A stretch of 8,023 bases of DNA. Origin: Caulobacteraceae bacterium (GTDB lineage Bacteria; Pseudomonadota; Alphaproteobacteria; Caulobacterales; Caulobacteraceae). Positions 6,412 through 8,023 of this stretch are shown here, piece by piece (the stretch's first letter is position 1; every line of letters begins with the position of its first letter). The notes beneath the pieces are model-generated. The model was given only the letters and a program-made list of their open reading frames with translations, made no database searches and was not told where the DNA came from. The stretch lies in the NCBI GenBank assembly GCA_947456005.1, contig CANGRP010000122.1:1-8023 (forward strand). Reading direction: 5' to 3'. Both the position numbers and the translations under genes were made by a program.

Positions 6412-7275
6412 ATGCGCATTCTGGTCATCTTCGCTCACTACTTCGCCGCCGAGGCCAAGCCGCGGCACGCCTCGACGGACGGCAGCCGCCAGGCTGACCG
6501 TAAGGCGGCGGTGGAGGGCGCCATCCGCAGCTGGCGGGCGCACTTCGGCTCCAGCGCCATGCTGGACGTGGGCTCGCGGTCCTTCCACATGGGGCCTCGG
6601 TCCGAGGACACGGTGGACATCGTCGTCACGACGGCGAACGAAAAGCACCTGATGACGCCGGAGTTCTGTACGGCCATGGGCGTGCGGGTGGCCAAGCACA
6701 CCCTCGACCAGCCCCGCATGCTGGGCTTCACCGCCCAGGGCCTGTTCGCCGCCTGGCGCAACCTCTACGACCTGTTCGTCTTCAGCGAGGACGACCTGAA
6801 GATCAACGACCCGGCCCTCATCGACAAGCTGGTCTGGTTCAACCGCACCTTCGGCCCCCGCCGGGTGCTCATGCCCAACCGGGTGGAGCTGAACCCTGCG
6901 GGCCACGCCCCGAAGACCTACATTGACGGGGACCTCGCCCCCGCCGTCTCCGACCGGATGAAGTCCCATGTCACGGACGAGGACACGCTCTACGGCTCGC
7001 CCTTTGGCCGGGCGGGCGTCTTCCAGCGGGCGCGCAACCCGCACTCGGGCTTCTACGCCCTGACCCGGGACCAGCTGTCCTACTGGATGAGCCAGCCCCA
7101 CTGGCTGGACCGTGACTGCAGCTTCGTTTCGCCCCTGGAAAGCGCCGCCACCCTCGGGATCGCCAAGACCTTCTCGATCTACAAGCCCTTCGGCGCCTCA
7201 TCGGGATTCCTGGAGATCGAGCACCTGGACGACCGGTTCTCGACCATGAACCTGCCGGTGCGCGAGCGGCTCTGA
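6412..7275 (+). CDS. Unrecognised protein, possibly a GT-A-type glycosyltransferase
   Basis: This 287-residue protein is not one I can name. It starts with a hydrophobic strand MRILVIFAHYF, has no clear signal peptide or membrane segment, and looks cytoplasmic. A buried strand followed by acidic residues, YDLFVFSEDDLKIND at 119-133, resembles the metal-binding DxD-like turn of GT-A glycosyltransferases. After it come VLMPNRVEL at 152-160, NPHSGFYALTRDQLSYWM at 209-226 and an acidic HWLDRDCSFVSPLES at 230-244, an order that also fits nucleotide-sugar enzymes with an acceptor-side acid. Codon use is strongly GC-biased like that of the dCTP deaminase gene, which suggests a native gene. It is monocistronic and converges on that gene with 17 bases between the stops. 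The frame is surely coding; the function is inference. Confidence 0.85.
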   Translation: MRILVIFAHYFAAEAKPRHASTDGSRQADRKAAVEGAIRSWRAHFGSSAMLDVGSRSFHMGPRSEDTVDIVVTTANEKHLMTPEFCTAMGVRVAKHTLDQPRMLGFTAQGLFAAWRNLYDLFVFSEDDLKINDPALIDKLVWFNRTFGPRRVLMPNRVELNPAGHAPKTYIDGDLAPAVSDRMKSHVTDEDTLYGSPFGRAGVFQRARNPHSGFYALTRDQLSYWMSQPHWLDRDCSFVSPLESAATLGIAKTFSIYKPFGASSGFLEIEHLDDRFSTMNLPVRERL

Positions 7276-7284
7276 GTCTCTCGA

Positions 7285-7303
7285 CCTGGAGCCTAGCTCC
7301 AGG
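7285..7303. terminator. Hairpin between convergent genes, possible bidirectional terminator
   Basis: CCTGGAGC (7285-7292) pairs perfectly with GCTCCAGG (7296-7303) around the three bases CTA. It stands 9 bases after the stop of the plus-strand gene. The loop is itself the stop codon of the minus-strand dcd gene. There is no U tract, so it may act as a weak terminator or as an RNA-end stabiliser. Confidence 0.5.
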
Positions 7304-8023
7304 GCCGAAAATGCTTGGAGAGCTTGAGGCCCTGCCTCTGGTAGTGGCTCCCGCCCTCGCCATAAAGGCGAGTGGGTCGTTCCGTCAGGGGCTCGAAGAC
7401 GAGGCGGGCGACGGTCTGGCCATGCTCGAGCAGGAAGGGCGTCTCGTGGCTGCGCACCTCCAGCACGCCGCGTGAGCCCGCAGCGCCGGCCTCGGCGGCC
7501 CCGAAGCCCGGATCGAAGAAGCCCGCATAGTGCACCCGGAACTCCCCCACCGAGGGGTCGATGGGGGTCATCTCCGCCGCCTGCAGGACGGGGATCTCCA
7601 CCGCCTCGCGGGACGCCAGGATGTAGAATTCGCCGGGATCGAGCAGCAGCTCTCCGCGTCGCGGCGTGAGGGGCTCCCAGAAGTCCCACGGGTCGTGGCC
7701 GGCGACCCGGTCCATATCGACCACGCCGGCATGGCGGCGGGCGCGGAAGCCGGCGACGGCCTCGCTCTCCAGGTCCACGCCCACGCTGATCGTGGCGAGG
7801 CGCGGCGGGTCGCCGCGCTTCAGGCGCAGCTGGTTGAGGCGGGTTCCGGTGCGCACCAGGACCGGGAAGGTCTGGGGCGCGATCTCGACGAAGGCCGGGC
7901 CCCGGTAGCCGTCGGCGACGTCATCAAAGGCGGGTTGGTGGTCCGTGAGCAGGCGCACGAAGACGTCGACCCGGCCCGTGGAGCTCTTGGGATTGGCGCG
8001 GGCCGAGACGCCCCTCGGCAGGG
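7293..8023 (-). CDS. dcd: dCTP deaminase, C-terminal part (cut by the right window edge)
   Basis: The frame is open from the right edge and gives the last 242 residues. It enters with LPRGVSARANPKSSTGRVDV, the trimeric dUTPase/Dcd signature (S-S-x-x-R) that contacts the triphosphate. It continues through a second nucleotide-fold region (FYILASREAVEIPVLQAAEM, then HYAGFFDPGFG) and ends in YQRQGLKLSKHFRPWS. The enzyme deaminates dCTP to dUTP for thymidylate supply and acts as a cytosolic trimer. The remaining length and repeated beta-barrel-like halves fit the long (about 360-residue) alphaproteobacterial form rather than the about 190-residue E. coli form. A GTG at 7958 is internal, since homologous sequence continues upstream of it. 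The start and promoter lie outside the window. Confidence 0.93.
   Translation of the reverse strand, partial: LPRGVSARANPKSSTGRVDVFVRLLTDHQPAFDDVADGYRGPAFVEIAPQTFPVLVRTGTRLNQLRLKRGDPPRLATISVGVDLESEAVAGFRARRHAGVVDMDRVAGHDPWDFWEPLTPRRGELLLDPGEFYILASREAVEIPVLQAAEMTPIDPSVGEFRVHYAGFFDPGFGAAEAGAAGSRGVLEVRSHETPFLLEHGQTVARLVFEPLTERPTRLYGEGGSHYQRQGLKLSKHFRPWS

Noticed and set aside
6322..7101. Long minus-strand frame (259 residues) opposite the gene at 6412
   Set aside because: Its composition (Gly, Val, Arg, His rich) is that of an antisense shadow in very GC-rich DNA; the plus-strand frame has protein-like motifs, and the minus frame also sits next to the tRNA promoter side.

Overview
The window comes from a GC-rich bacterium, most likely an alphaproteobacterium of the Caulobacterales type (Caulobacter, Phenylobacterium or Brevundimonas). 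This placement is an inference. It rests on the high G+C, the style of the TonB-dependent receptor, the long alphaproteobacterial form of dCTP deaminase, and a tRNA gene with an encoded CCA end.

Left region (1-3281, all minus strand): an OmpR-type response regulator (2595-3281) and its sensor histidine kinase (1459-2598) share a 4-base ATGA overlap. They are followed in the same direction by the N-terminal 421 residues of a TonB-dependent outer-membrane receptor (1-1265), which runs off the left edge. The layout suggests that the two-component pair may control the receptor.

Middle region (about 3472-6251): this looks like a small genomic island in the 3' end of a tRNA-Gly(CCC) gene (6234-6308, minus). 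A 21-base perfect direct repeat covers the last bases of the tRNA gene (6231-6251) and recurs at 3472-3492, beyond the far end of the island, in the orientation expected for att sites of a tRNA-targeting integrase. Similarity continues imperfectly through the T arm. The island has an AT-richer gene-poor end (about 3600-3850), a GlxA/FtrA-type regulator with DJ-1/PfpI and AraC domains (4009-5025, minus), a divergent rhodanese (5108-5509) and GNAT acetyltransferase (5515-5979) pair, and a decayed IS3-family remnant (5984-about 6177). No integrase gene is visible, so the element appears to be an immobile remnant.

Right region (6309-8023): a very GC-rich segment holds an unrecognised, possibly glycosyltransferase-like protein (6412-7275, plus). 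It converges on a dCTP deaminase gene (7293 to the right edge, minus), with a short perfect hairpin between the two.

No CRISPR array, rRNA, toxin-antitoxin pair or clear defence system was seen. The strongest candidate for something undescribed is the tRNA-Gly-bounded mini-island with its regulator-rhodanese-acetyltransferase cargo.
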